Of a stretch of 64,000 bases of DNA, positions 34,998 through 43,854 are shown in pieces. Source of the DNA: Collinsella sp. AF25-2LB (GTDB taxonomy: Bacteria > Actinomycetota > Coriobacteriia > Coriobacteriales > Coriobacteriaceae); NCBI RefSeq assembly GCF_003458415.1, contig NZ_QRUF01000011.1:13719-77718 (forward strand), given 5' to 3'. How positions within the stretch are numbered: position 1 is the stretch's first letter; every line of letters starts with the position of its first letter. A model generated the notes under the pieces. That model ran no database searches and had not been told where the DNA came from. It was given only the letters and a program-made list of their open reading frames with translations. Made by a program: the position numbers and the translations under genes.

Positions 34998-37298
34998 ATG
35001 GTTAAGCTGTACGAGGACGGCATCTACCTGCGCGGCGGCAGCGAGGTTGTGCCTGCAGCCGAGGCCGCTGAGCGCGGCATTACGCAGACGCCCGAGGATG
35101 CCAAGCGCGGCACCATCGCGTATTCGATCCTTCAGGCACACAATACGTCCGGCGACCCCGAGGCGCTCAAGATTCGCTTCGACGCCATGGCGAGCCACGA
35201 CATCACCTTTGTCGGCATCATCCAGACGGCGCGCGCCTCGGGCATGGAGCAGTTCCCGCTGCCCTACGTGCTCACCAACTGCCATAATTCGCTGTGCGCC
35301 GTGGGCGGCACCATCAACGAGGACGACCACGTCTTTGGCCTCTCTGCGGCCAAGAAGTACGGCGGCATCTTCGTCCCGCCGCACATCGCCGTCATCCACT
35401 CCTTTATGCGCGAGAACTTTGCCGGTTGCGGCAAGATGATCTTGGGTTCCGACTCGCACACCCGCTACGGCGCTCTGGGCACTATGGCCGTGGGCGAGGG
35501 CGGCGGCGAGCTGGCAAAGCAACTGCTGCGCGACACCTACGACGTCGCCTATCCCGGCGTTGTCGCCATCTACCTCACGGGCGCCCCGCGCCCCGGCGTC
35601 GGCCCGCACGACGTTGCGCTCGCCATCATCCGCGCTGTCTTTGCCAAGGGTTACGTCAAGAACAAGGTCATGGAGTTTGTGGGCCCCGGCATCGCGAGCA
35701 TGACGACCGATTACCGCAACGGCGTCGACGTCATGACCACCGAGACCACCTGCCTGTCGAGCATCTGGGCCACTGACGAGGACACGCATGCATTCCTGAC
35801 CATGCACGGCCGCGGCGACGACTACCGCGAGCTCAAGCCCGCCGATGTCGCCTACTACGACGGCTGCGTCGAGGTCGATCTGTCGAGCATCAAGCCCATG
35901 ATCGCGCTGCCGTTCCATCCTTCCAACGGCTTTGAGATCGACGAGCTCAACGAGAACCTCGAGGACATCCTGCACGAGGTCGAGCTCGAGGCCGCCAAGA
36001 TCGGCGAGGGCAAGACACACTTTAGCCTGCTCGACAAGATCGTCGACGGCAAACTGCGCGTGCAGCAGGGCGTTATCGCCGGCTGCTCGGGCGGCAACTA
36101 CGACTCCGTGGTCCAGGCTGCCCGCGTGCTCAAGGGCGCCAACACCGGCTGCGGCGAGTTCTCGCTGTCGGTCTATCCCACGAGCCAGCCCGTGGCGCTC
36201 GAACTCACGCGCCGTGGCTACATTTACGACCTTATGGAGGCCGGCGCGATCGTGCGCACGGCGTTCTGCGGCCCGTGCTTTGGCGCCGGCGACACGCCTG
36301 CCAACAACGGCCTGTCCATCCGCCACACCACGCGCAATTTCCCCAACCGTGAGGGCTCCAAGCCGGGCAATGGCCAGTTGAGCGCCGTGGCTCTGATGGA
36401 CGCTCGCTCCATTGCGGCGACGGCTGCCAACGGCGGCGTCCTGACGCCGGCGACCGACCTACCCGAGGAGACTTGGGACGAGGCCTGCGAGTACACCTTC
36501 GACGACGCTCCCTACAAGAAGCGCGTGTACTGGGGCTTTGGCAAGGCTGAGCCCGCCGACGAGCTGGTCGAGGGCCCCAACATCAAGCCGTGGCCCGCGA
36601 TGGAGCCGCTCGGCGACGATATCCTGCTCAAGGTTTGCTCCAAGATCATGGACCCGGTCACTACGACCGACGAGCTCATTCCCTCGGGCGAGACGAGCTC
36701 CTTCCGCTCCAACCCGCTGGGCCTGGCCGAGTTTACGCTGAGCCGCCGCGACCCGGCCTACGTGGGCCGTTCCAAGGAGGTTGACGCGGTAGAAAAGCGC
36801 CGCGTGGCCGGCGAGGCCACGGGCGACCTGGCGGCGCTCGATGCCGAGCTTGCCGGCGTGTTTGAGGCGCTGGCCGGCGCGGGCATCGCGGCCGATGCCA
36901 AGGCGACCGAGTATGGCTCCATGCTCTACGCCAAGAAGCCGGGCGACGGTTCTGCCCGCGAGCAGGCCGCGAGCTGCCAGCGCGTAATTGGCGGCCTGGC
37001 CAACATCGTCCACGAGTACGCCACCAAGCGCTATCGCTCCAACGTGATGAACTGGGGCATGGTGCCCTTCCAGATGGAGACGGAGCCCAACTTTGAGGTG
37101 GGCGACTACGTCTTTGTGCCGGGTATCCGTGCCGCGCTCGATGGCGACCTCAAGAACATCGCCGCCTACGTGGCGCGCGCCGACGGCACGGTCGAGCAGA
37201 TTGAGCTCTACATTGCCGATATGACGGCAGAGGAGCGTGCCATCGTCAAGGCCGGCTGCCTGATCAACTACAACAAGTTCAAGGCCGCTGCCGAGTAA
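34998..37298 (+). CDS. Aconitase-family hydratase (YbhJ-like)
   Basis: A 766-residue protein of the aconitase superfamily, expected to bind a [4Fe-4S] cluster and hydrate or dehydrate a hydroxy-acid. Cluster Cys candidates are in [12 protein letters not shown] and [31 protein letters not shown] (in part) is the conserved active-site block. It resembles E. coli YbhJ-type hydratases more than AcnA or AcnB, and no other TCA-cycle gene is near, so the substrate is unknown. ATG 34998 follows GGGAG; a GTG at 34896 would add 34 unlikely residues. A 22-bp palindrome follows. Confidence 0.85.
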   Translation: MVKLYEDGIYLRGGSEVVPAAEAAERGITQTPEDAKRGTIAYSILQAHNTSGDPEALKIRFDAMASHDITFVGIIQTARASGMEQFPLPYVLTNCHNSLCAVGGTINEDDHVFGLSAAKKYGGIFVPPHIAVIHSFMRENFAGCGKMILGSDSHTRYGALGTMAVGEGGGELAKQLLRDTYDVAYPGVVAIYLTGAPRPGVGPHDVALAIIRAVFAKGYVKNKVMEFVGPGIASMTTDYRNGVDVMTTETTCLSSIWATDEDTHAFLTMHGRGDDYRELKPADVAYYDGCVEVDLSSIKPMIALPFHPSNGFEIDELNENLEDILHEVELEAAKIGEGKTHFSLLDKIVDGKLRVQQGVIAGCSGGNYDSVVQAARVLKGANTGCGEFSLSVYPTSQPVALELTRRGYIYDLMEAGAIVRTAFCGPCFGAGDTPANNGLSIRHTTRNFPNREGSKPGNGQLSAVALMDARSIAATAANGGVLTPATDLPEETWDEACEYTFDDAPYKKRVYWGFGKAEPADELVEGPNIKPWPAMEPLGDDILLKVCSKIMDPVTTTDELIPSGETSSFRSNPLGLAEFTLSRRDPAYVGRSKEVDAVEKRRVAGEATGDLAALDAELAGVFEALAGAGIAADAKATEYGSMLYAKKPGDGSAREQAASCQRVIGGLANIVHEYATKRYRSNVMNWGMVPFQMETEPNFEVGDYVFVPGIRAALDGDLKNIAAYVARADGTVEQIELYIADMTAEERAIVKAGCLINYNKFKAAAE

Positions 37299-37313
37299 CG
37301 CACTTAATTGTCC

Positions 37314-37387
37314 GCCCGGGGCTTACCCTTTCCCGCCCGCTCACGCGCTTCGCGAGGGTCGCGTTCGGGAAAGGGTAAGCCCCGGGC
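37314..37387 (+). terminator. Large 22-bp palindrome after the hydratase
   Basis: Arms at 37314-37335 and 37366-37387 are perfectly complementary (core GGGCTTACCCTTTCCCG / CGGGAAAGGGTAAGCCC) around 30 bases that can also pair internally (GCG, CGC). A weak T-run follows. It acts as a terminator or REP-like unit. Confidence 0.6.
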
Positions 37388-37394
37388 TACATTT

Positions 37395-37487
37395 CTGCGT
37401 TCTCGTTGGGTCTTGAGGGACGCTAATAAATAGACTTGCTTGATGCCGCCTCTGTTATCGGGGCGGCTTCTTTTGTCGAAAACCACC
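37395..37487. repeat. 93-bp direct repeat, left copy
   Basis: Nearly identical to 38722-38815. Contains TTGAGGGACGCTAATAAATA and a terminator-like GCCGCC / GGGGCGGC hairpin with TTCTTTT. Both copies end where a family-2 palindrome begins. Confidence 0.85.
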
Positions 37488-37517
37488 ATGAAGGGGTAGG
37501 CGCCTTTGCGGTGGTTC
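37481..37517. repeat. Family-2 palindromic repeat, copy c (degenerate)
   Basis: AACCACCATGAAGG and CCTTTGCGGTGGTT keep the outline of the unit with several mismatches. Confidence 0.65.
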
Positions 37518-37518
37518 C

Positions 37519-37658
37519 GTTTGTCTCGACCTGTAACATCTGGGCCCCTATTTGACGAGCGGTTGTTACAGATTGAGACAAACGATCGCCGCCGATCATT
37601 TCATCTCAATCTGTAACATCTAGGATCGAAAAGGGCCGCTAGATGTTACAGATCGAGA
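37519..37658. repeat. Two tandem hairpins with TCTCAATCTGTAAC arms
   Basis: First: GTTTGTCTCGACCTGTAAC (37519-37537) with GTTACAGATTGAGACAAAC (37565-37583). Second: TCTCAATCTGTAACATCTAG (37604-37623) with CTAGATGTTACAGATCGAGA (37639-37658). The arms are variants of one sequence. Not seen elsewhere in the window. Confidence 0.75.
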
Positions 37659-37677
37659 CAGTGGAACATCGGAGCCG

Positions 37678-37704
37678 AAACCACCACAAAGGTGCCTGCC
37701 CGGC
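37678..37704. repeat. Family-2 half unit, copy d
   Basis: AAACCACCACAAAGG then TGCCTGCCC, one arm plus part of the loop, just past the 3' end of the minus-strand gene. Confidence 0.6.
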
Positions 37705-37710
37705 GGGTCC

Positions 37711-38358
37711 TTATTTCGATGGGGTCCAGGTTATTTCATCGTCAAATAGCCAAGTGCGTGCCGAGCCACTGTTGCGCGCTGTCTGCGGATCGGGCTCGCA
37801 GGTTTGTTCGTAGGCATCCTCGGTACACCGATCCATAAAATCGACGACTGCCGTCTGGTCGCCCTCCATGACGTAGATTACGTCGCCATCCGAGATATAG
37901 ACCCCCGGTCCTTCATTGTCCACGCAGCCGGGGTCGTATGAGACGTTGCACAATTTGCTCCCGTTTGCCGCATCGAGCTCAAGGGTCGAATGATACCCGC
38001 CAACCATTTGGCCGTTCTTGGCTCGATATGTTGCGGCGCCGTACCACCGCTTAAACGTCTTGCCTTTGAGTAAACTGGTTGCCTTACCGATAAGCTGCTC
38101 ATCTTGGGTATAGCGCGTGGCTCCAAGTTCGATTCGGGGATAGTTACTGACCCCAAGCGCTGCGGGCGTACCGTCGAAATCGACGGTGATCGAATCGGGT
38201 TTGACGATATCGGTGAGGATTTCGATGGGGTAGCTTACGGTTTCAACCGCCGCCTGCGTTGCCGAGGCAGGGAGAAATGCGAGATAGATAATTCCTACGC
38301 CGACTGCGGTAATCGCAAACGCTAAGACGAGCAGGCCGATATAGGTGGAGCGTTTCAC
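37711..38358 (-). CDS. Membrane-anchored protein, paralogue A
   Basis: A 215-residue protein with one N-terminal hydrophobic segment (YIGLLVLAFAITAVGVGIIY) and an extracytoplasmic domain of unknown function. It is clearly homologous to the protein at 39802: shared blocks ITVDFD.PAALG.SNYPRI, LLKGK.FKRWYG, SYDPG..DNEGPG.YI and SGSARTWLF. Both start at GTG after a GAGGT site. No family recognised; Cys pairs in the domain suggest disulfides. It is flanked by repeats on both sides. Confidence 0.75.
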   Translation of the reverse strand: MKRSTYIGLLVLAFAITAVGVGIIYLAFLPASATQAAVETVSYPIEILTDIVKPDSITVDFDGTPAALGVSNYPRIELGATRYTQDEQLIGKATSLLKGKTFKRWYGAATYRAKNGQMVGGYHSTLELDAANGSKLCNVSYDPGCVDNEGPGVYISDGDVIYVMEGDQTAVVDFMDRCTEDAYEQTCEPDPQTARNSGSARTWLFDDEITWTPSK

Positions 38359-38721
38359 GGCGGGTACCTCGCAAACAGTATGCATTCATTAAGATAAGTG
38401 ATACCAGCTTACGACAATATTCAAAAGAAAGCGATCGGTCGAAATGACGGGGCGAAAAGGCCCTATTGGGCTTCGATTTGACCTCTAATAGGAATATTTG
38501 CCCCACTCATTCTGGGCGAGAGGTCAATAATTCAGTTCACGAGTCTTGAGCGATACTATTCTCACTAAACTCACTATTTTCACAGTAAGCACTATAAATA
38601 CGATAGGGAGGACGACGAGAACGTTGTGACGTGCGATAGCTAAGCCGTTTAAGCCGGACTCTGACCTTGAATCTCCGCCTCTATCTGTGCGAACGGGCTA
38701 TTGTCGGTTCTCGATTCCATC
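38359..38721. other. Intergenic region upstream of paralogue A
   Basis: AT-richer, with an inverted repeat TTGACCTC / GAGGTCAA enclosing GGGGC and GCCCC blocks (about 38460-38530). Near 38590-38612 there is a TATAAA and a strong AGGGAGGA, but only a five-codon frame follows, as if a plus-strand gene had been lost here. Confidence 0.4.
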
Positions 38722-38815
38722 GCTGCGTTTTCGTTGGGTCTTGAGGGACGCTAATAAATAGGCTTGCTTGATGCCGCCTCTGTTATCGGGGCGGCTTCTT
38801 TTTGTCGAAAACCGC
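38722..38815. repeat. 93-bp direct repeat, right copy
   Basis: Matches 37395-37487 apart from a few substitutions and one extra T. The two copies bracket paralogue A. Confidence 0.85.
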
Positions 38816-38846
38816 CACAAAGGGGACAGGCACCTTTGTGGCGGTG
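38810..38846. repeat. Family-2 palindromic repeat, copy e
   Basis: AACCGCCACAAAGG, GGACAGGCA, CCTTTGTGGCGGT. It uses the same GCC/GGC-paired variant as copy b. Confidence 0.8.
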
Positions 38847-38898
38847 GGGACGAGCTCGATGTTGTTGTGATCGTTGAGCGGCATGTTAATGGGCACCT

Positions 38899-39567
38899 CT
38901 ACAGAATTTCATCTGGGCTGGCGGGTTTGGTTGTTTTGGGGATGCCGAGTTTGGATGACGCGAAATCGTCAACATTGTCCTTAATTCCGTCTTTGGTGTA
39001 GACAGTGACCATATAGGTGCTGTGTCCGAATTCGCCCTTGTCGCGTGTTGCCCAGGCATCCCAGTAGGCGGCCCCGTTTCGCCCTTTGATTTTTCCGACA
39101 CGGCGGAGTTCTGTTCGCTTTAATTTCTGGTTGCTATAGATGGTTCGACCGGCTTCCGCGGTGAGCCCGCACTGTCCAAGCAGCTTGTCGAGGACTTGGT
39201 TCATGTGGCGCTCATCGGTGTTTGGTGCGTAGTCGTAGGCGAGGGTGATGGAGTCAAGGGGCTGGTCGTCGATCAGATAATTCATTGTCTGAGGTTCGAG
39301 GCAGAAATAAGGAGAGCATCCGTCGACCTTGCCGAGCAACGGTAACTTGGACTGCCAACTTCCGGTGGGAATTGCATATTCGTAGAACACGCCACGGCAG
39401 ACAAAGGAGAGCGAGGTGGCACGCGAGCCGGCGTCGATCATCCCGCAAAGATCGAAGGGCGAGGCGATACCAAAAGAAAAGGGCGTGATGACGATAAGGA
39501 AGAGCATCACGATGGGTATGGCGAGAATGGCGATGACGTTGCGACCGGTGGAATGAGACGGCTTCAT
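38899..39567 (-). CDS. Unknown membrane-anchored protein
   Basis: A 222-residue protein with one N-terminal membrane segment (VIAILAIPIVMLFLIVITPF) and an exported domain. The overall plan (short cytoplasmic start, one span, ~190-residue domain, remarks such as Y-rich DYAPNTDERHMNQVLDKLLG) parallels the two flanking paralogues, but I see no clear sequence match to them. ATG 39567 follows GAGGAG. It lies between copies e and f of the family-2 repeat. Confidence 0.65.
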   Translation of the reverse strand: MKPSHSTGRNVIAILAIPIVMLFLIVITPFSFGIASPFDLCGMIDAGSRATSLSFVCRGVFYEYAIPTGSWQSKLPLLGKVDGCSPYFCLEPQTMNYLIDDQPLDSITLAYDYAPNTDERHMNQVLDKLLGQCGLTAEAGRTIYSNQKLKRTELRRVGKIKGRNGAAYWDAWATRDKGEFGHSTYMVTVYTKDGIKDNVDDFASSKLGIPKTTKPASPDEIL

Positions 39568-39676
39568 ATGCGCTCCTCGAGACAAAGAGCTGTTGAGGAT
39601 AGGCAGAAATGGATATGTTCAGAGAACAATTCAAGTTTAATCTCATGGCGTGAGATGGTCGACCGTTAGCGTCGAA

Positions 39677-39712
39677 AACCACCACAAAGGTGCCTGTCCC
39701 CTTTGTGGTGGT
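39677..39712. repeat. Family-2 palindromic repeat, copy f (inverted loop)
   Basis: AACCACCACAAAGG and CCTTTGTGGTGGT flank TGCCTGTCC, the reverse complement of the loop in copies a and b, so the unit is inserted the other way round. Confidence 0.8.
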
Positions 39713-39801
39713 GGGGAGCGCGCGGCTTCTTTTGGTGATAGTGTTAGCCGGCGGTATCATTAGGACAAATGGCGCGGGTTTGCATTGTGAGGTGCTTTGC
39801 T

Positions 39802-40473
39802 GTGAGAAGTCCTGCCCGTATTGGATTGATTGTCTTGGCGCTTGCGATCGCTGTGGTTGGCGCGGGCGCTGTCGGTATGGCATTTCTACCTGCTGCGGTG
39901 ACGGAGCCGGTGGTCAAGCCTGTGACTCAATCTGTCGAACTTCTGACCGGCGACGACAAGCCTGAGACCATTACCGTTGATTTTGATGAGCAACCGGCTG
40001 CGCTGGGCATTAGTAATTATCCACGCATTCAGCTTGGGGCTATGCGCTATACCACGGATTCTGGTCTGATCGACAGGGCGTCCGAGCTGCTCAAGGGCAA
40101 AATCTTTAAGCGCTGGTATGGATATGCGTCCTATCGGGCAAAAGCGAACGACATGGTTGGCGGATGCCACTCTTCCATCGAGCTGGACACTGCAAACGGC
40201 GCAAAGTTATGTGATGTCTCGTACGATCCGGGCTACGAGGACAATGAGGGTCCGGGCATCTACATCATGGACGGCGATGTCGCCTATGTCATGGAGGGCG
40301 ACCAGACCGAGCTCAACGATTTTATGGGCCAGTGTATCCAAGATGCCTATAAACAGACCTGCTTGCCTGACCCGCAGGCTGCACGCGATAGTGGGTCTGC
40401 CCGTACATGGCTGTTCGAGGATGAGATGCCCTGGACCGTCGAATCGGGAAGTACGGGTCCGGCGAAGGAGTAG
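39802..40473 (+). CDS. Membrane-anchored protein, paralogue B
   Basis: A 223-residue protein: one N-terminal span (ARIGLIVLALAIAVVGAGAV) and the same exported domain as paralogue A, on the opposite strand, giving an inverted gene pair ~1.4 kb apart. By eye roughly 60 percent of domain positions are identical. The GTG start at 39802 follows GAGGT as in A. Function unknown; the conserved RWYG, GPG.Y and EGDQT blocks mark the domain. Confidence 0.75.
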   Translation: MRSPARIGLIVLALAIAVVGAGAVGMAFLPAAVTEPVVKPVTQSVELLTGDDKPETITVDFDEQPAALGISNYPRIQLGAMRYTTDSGLIDRASELLKGKIFKRWYGYASYRAKANDMVGGCHSSIELDTANGAKLCDVSYDPGYEDNEGPGIYIMDGDVAYVMEGDQTELNDFMGQCIQDAYKQTCLPDPQAARDSGSARTWLFEDEMPWTVESGSTGPAKE

Positions 40474-40481
40474 AGACCGCG

Positions 40482-40517
40482 ACCACCACAAAGGTGTCTG
40501 TCCCCTTTGTGGTGGTT
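40482..40517. repeat. Family-2 palindromic repeat, copy g
   Basis: ACCACCACAAAGG and CCTTTGTGGTGGTT with loop TGTCTGTCC, in the orientation of copy f, just after the paralogue B stop. Confidence 0.8.
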
Positions 40518-40540
40518 TGCATGTCGTGGGAACACTCAGA

Positions 40541-40578
40541 AAATCTTATATATAGAGACTTAGATTTATGTATAAGAT
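40541..40578 (+). promoter_or_regulatory. clpB upstream element shared with dnaK
   Basis: AAATCTTATAT, five bases, GACTTAGATTT, A, TGTATA, then AGAT. ATCTTATA at the left and TATAAGAT at the right also form an 8-bp inverted repeat here. It lies ~80 bp before clpB. Confidence 0.55.
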
Positions 40579-40656
40579 CGCACAAAGCTGGCAACAATAC
40601 TTCTCAAACAACGTGAAGCCGCCCCGTAGGGCGGCCGCCCCAAGAGAGGTGATTCC

Positions 40657-43284
40657 ATGAGAATCGATAAGCTAGCAATGACGTCGCGCGAGGCGTTGCA
40701 GACCGCCATGAGCACGGCTGCCGATGCGCAGGCCGGCGCGGTGGAGCCGATTCACCTGCTGTCTGCCCTGCTCGGTGCCGGCGAGCGCAATATCTCCGTG
40801 ATCATCGAGCGCATCGGCGCTGATCCGGCCCAGCTCGCACGCTCCACGCAGGATGCCGTCGACCGCGCGCCCAAGGTTTCGGGCGAGGGTCAGCAGATGG
40901 GCCTGTCCAACGAGCTCGTCCGCGTCATCGAGAAGGCCGAGAAGAAGGCCACCAAGATGGGCGACAGCTTTGTGGTGACCGAGCATCTGCTGATGGCGCT
41001 TGCCGAGGACAAGGGCGAGGCGGGCCGTGTGCTGCGCGACGCCGGCGTCACCAAGGAGCGCATCGAGCAGGTCTACGAGGAGCTGCGCGGCGATGACCGC
41101 GTGACGTCCGCCGAGGACAAGACCCAGTTTGAGGCGCTGGAACAGTACGGCCGCAATATCTGCGACCTTGCCCGCGCCGGCAAGCTCGACCCGGTCATTG
41201 GCCGTACCGACGAGATCCGTCGCACCATTCAGGTCCTGTCCCGCCGCACCAAGAACAACCCCGTGCTCATCGGCGAGCCGGGTGTCGGCAAGACGGCCAT
41301 CGTCGAGGGCATCGCCCAGCGTATCGTGGCCGGCGACGTGCCGAGTACCCTGCGCGACCGCGACCTTATCGAGCTCGACATGAGCGCGCTGGTCGCCGGC
41401 GCTAAGTACCGCGGCGAGTTCGAGGACCGCTTGAAGGCTGTGCTCAAGGAGGTACAGAAGTCCGAAGGCAAGGTCATCCTGTTCATCGATGAGCTCCACA
41501 CCATCGTGGGCGCTGGTGCCACCGAGGGCTCCATGGACGCCGGCAACATCCTCAAGCCGGCGCTTGCCCGTGGCGACTTGCACGCGATCGGCGCGACCAC
41601 GCTCGACGAGTATCGCAAGTACATCGAGAAGGACGCGGCGCTCGCCCGTCGTTTCCAGACCGTTATGGTGAGCGAGCCTACCGTCGAGGACACCATCTCG
41701 ATCCTGCGTGGCCTCAAGGAGAAGTACGAGATCTTCCACGGTGTGCACATCACCGATAGCGCGCTCGTGGCCGCTGCTGACCTCTCCGATCGCTATATCG
41801 CCGACCGCTTTCTGCCCGACAAGGCCATCGACCTGGTCGATGAGGCCGCAAGCCGCCTGCGCATGGAACTCGACAGCATGCCGGTCGAGATTGACGCCAC
41901 CACGCGTCAGCTCACCCAGCTGCAGATCGAGGAGCAGGCGCTCATGAAGGAGACCGACGACGCCTCCAAGGAGCGTCTGGAGGCCCTGCGCCAAGAGATC
42001 GCCGAGGTCCAAGAAAAGCTCAACGTGCAAAAGGCCGGCTGGCTCAACCAGAAGAACGCCATCGACCACGTGCAGGAGCTTAAGGGACAGCTCGACGAGG
42101 CCAGAAGCGAAGAGGAGCGCGCGACGCGCAACGGCGACCTGGGCCGTGCGTCCGAGCTGCGCTACTCCGTGATTCCGGGTCTGCAGCAGCAGATTCAGGA
42201 TTCCGAGGCTGCGCTCGAGGCACAAAAGCAGAAGGACGGCGAGGGTCTCAACGAGCAGGTGACCTCCGATGAGATCGCCGAGGTCGTGAGTGCCTGGACC
42301 GGCGTGCCCGTGTCCAAGATGATGCAGGGCGAGCTCGACAAGCTGAAGGGCCTGGAGGGTGAGCTGCATAAGCGCGTCATCGGCCAGGACGAGGCCGTCT
42401 CCGCCGTCGCCGCGGCTGTGCGCCGCAGCCGTGCGGGCCTCTCCGATCCGGACAAGCCCATCGGCAGCTTCTTCTTCCTGGGCCCCACCGGCGTGGGCAA
42501 GACCGAGCTCGCCAAGGCACTTGCCGAGTGCCTGTTCGACGACGAGCGCGCGCTCGTGCGTATCGACATGTCCGAGTACATGGAGAAGTTCAGCGTCCAG
42601 CGTCTGATCGGTGCGCCCCCAGGATACGTGGGTTACGACGAGGGCGGCCAGCTCACTGAGGCCGTGCGCCGTCGTCCGTACTCCGTGATCTTGCTCGACG
42701 AGATGGAGAAGGCTCATCCTGATGTCTTCAACGTGCTGCTGCAGGTGCTCGACGACGGCCGTCTGACCGATGGCCAGGGTCGCCAGGTGTCCTTCAAGAA
42801 CACGATTATCATCATGACGTCCAACGTGGGCTCCAAGGCCATCGCCGATCTGTCCGGTAAGGACGAGGAGGAGATGCGCCATCAGGTCGACGCCGCCATG
42901 GCTCAGACCTTCCGCCCCGAGTTCCTCAACCGTATCGACGATATCGTGGTGTTCCATCCGCTCGGCATGGCGCAGATCGAGAAGATTGTCGACATCCAGC
43001 TTGCCGACGTTCGCGCACGCCTGGCCAAGGAGCGCATGACGCTTGCCATCACCCCGGCGGCCAAGCAGATGCTCGCCGTGGGTGGCCTGGACCCCGTGTT
43101 CGGTGCCCGTCCGCTCAAGCGCCTGGTTCAGCGCGAGGTCGTGGATGCCATCGCCGCCGCTATCATCGACGGCACGGTGCGCGAGGGCGATCAGGTGACG
43201 GTCGATGCCGACAAGGACGGCGGCTTTACCGTCGTGTGCGACAACACGCCGGCGGCCACCTACGAGGTCCCCGACGCCGAGTAG
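40657..43284 (+). CDS. clpB: ATP-dependent disaggregase ClpB
   Basis: An 875-residue Hsp100 hexamer that rescues aggregated proteins with DnaK. N-terminal Clp_N repeats (1-145), first AAA domain with Walker A GEPGVGKT at residue 206, middle coiled coil (about 400-530) that is diagnostic of ClpB, and second AAA domain with Walker A GPTGVGKT at 609, then the C-terminal ClpB D2-small domain. AGAGAGGTG precedes the ATG. The leader carries the block shared with dnaK, fitting an HspR regulon. Confidence 0.97.
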   Translation: MRIDKLAMTSREALQTAMSTAADAQAGAVEPIHLLSALLGAGERNISVIIERIGADPAQLARSTQDAVDRAPKVSGEGQQMGLSNELVRVIEKAEKKATKMGDSFVVTEHLLMALAEDKGEAGRVLRDAGVTKERIEQVYEELRGDDRVTSAEDKTQFEALEQYGRNICDLARAGKLDPVIGRTDEIRRTIQVLSRRTKNNPVLIGEPGVGKTAIVEGIAQRIVAGDVPSTLRDRDLIELDMSALVAGAKYRGEFEDRLKAVLKEVQKSEGKVILFIDELHTIVGAGATEGSMDAGNILKPALARGDLHAIGATTLDEYRKYIEKDAALARRFQTVMVSEPTVEDTISILRGLKEKYEIFHGVHITDSALVAAADLSDRYIADRFLPDKAIDLVDEAASRLRMELDSMPVEIDATTRQLTQLQIEEQALMKETDDASKERLEALRQEIAEVQEKLNVQKAGWLNQKNAIDHVQELKGQLDEARSEEERATRNGDLGRASELRYSVIPGLQQQIQDSEAALEAQKQKDGEGLNEQVTSDEIAEVVSAWTGVPVSKMMQGELDKLKGLEGELHKRVIGQDEAVSAVAAAVRRSRAGLSDPDKPIGSFFFLGPTGVGKTELAKALAECLFDDERALVRIDMSEYMEKFSVQRLIGAPPGYVGYDEGGQLTEAVRRRPYSVILLDEMEKAHPDVFNVLLQVLDDGRLTDGQGRQVSFKNTIIIMTSNVGSKAIADLSGKDEEEMRHQVDAAMAQTFRPEFLNRIDDIVVFHPLGMAQIEKIVDIQLADVRARLAKERMTLAITPAAKQMLAVGGLDPVFGARPLKRLVQREVVDAIAAAIIDGTVREGDQVTVDADKDGGFTVVCDNTPAATYEVPDAE

Positions 43285-43328
43285 GTTTTGGGCCATGCCT
43301 TAAAATCTACCAGCCGTCTCTAAACGCC

Positions 43329-43365
43329 AAGGGCGGCGGATCCAATTGGGTCCGCCGCCCTTTTT
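43329..43365 (+). terminator. Terminator after clpB
   Basis: AAGGGCGGCGGATCC and GGGTCCGCCGCCCTT flank AATT and are followed by TTT. Confidence 0.9.
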
Positions 43366-43415
43366 CGTGCGACAATCGATGATATTGAACGGATGCGATG
43401 CGAGGAGCTATGCAG

Positions 43416-43610
43416 ATGAAAGACGAGATCAAGACAAGCGCGCCGGCGACCGATGCCGCACCCGCCGCACCCAAGCCTGTGCCTAAGCCGGCGCCCAAGC
43501 CGCGCGACCCCTACATCCGTGCCGAGAACGAGGACGATGACGGCTACGATCCCTACAGCGATCGCCGCCCCGAGCGCGAGCCGCTGTTCGAAGCCGACCC
43601 CTGGCGCTAG
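43416..43610 (+). CDS. Small proline-rich protein of unknown function
   Basis: A 64-residue hydrophilic protein: an Ala/Pro/Lys-rich first half (PKPVPKPAPKPR) and an acidic, aromatic second half (ENEDDDGYDPYSDRRPE). It has no membrane span and is likely disordered. The ATG at 43416 is eight bases from GAGGAG; ATG 43410 is too close to the site. Third-position GC is as high as in neighbours, supporting real coding. Function unknown. Confidence 0.6.
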   Translation: MKDEIKTSAPATDAAPAAPKPVPKPAPKPRDPYIRAENEDDDGYDPYSDRRPEREPLFEADPWR

Positions 43611-43643
43611 TTGCATCAAGTAGCTAATTTGGCGATGATTTCC

Positions 43644-43675
43644 TGGGACGGGGTAGTCAAAAAAGTCCCGTCCCA
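43644..43675. repeat. Inverted repeat TGGGACGGG / CCCGTCCCA
   Basis: Nine-base perfect arms around 14 bases, 33 bp after the small proline-rich gene. No T-run follows, so a terminator role is doubtful. Confidence 0.5.
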
Positions 43676-43768
43676 AATCGACTGTCCAGGGAGTCGCATT
43701 CGAGCTTGGTTGCCCTCTCAGCCACTCGGCATCCTTCGAGCAGTAATAGTGAAAAAACTTGCTTAAGT

Positions 43769-43822
43769 GTTAATCAAGTCAGACATAATCTTGATCTCTA
43801 ATTAATCAAGAATCGCTATAAT
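43769..43822 (+). promoter_or_regulatory. Promoter of the AAA/DUF4143 gene with TTAATCAAG repeats
   Basis: TTAATCAAG occurs twice (about 43771 and 43803). CTTGAT and ATCAAG form an inverted repeat just before TATAAT (43817-43822), with another GATTA after it. This suggests a bound regulator. The region is much AT-richer than the rest. Confidence 0.45.
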
Positions 43823-43854
43823 TTTGATTAGCTAGAGAGCAAGATTGGAGAATC

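Noticed and set aside
34932..36326. 464-codon frame antisense to the hydratase
   Set aside because: Low-complexity Ala/Val/Asp-rich translation opposite a conserved aconitase-family gene.
40672..43296. 874-codon open frame antisense to clpB
   Set aside because: Same shadow effect; almost the same length as clpB, with low-complexity composition and no start signal of note.
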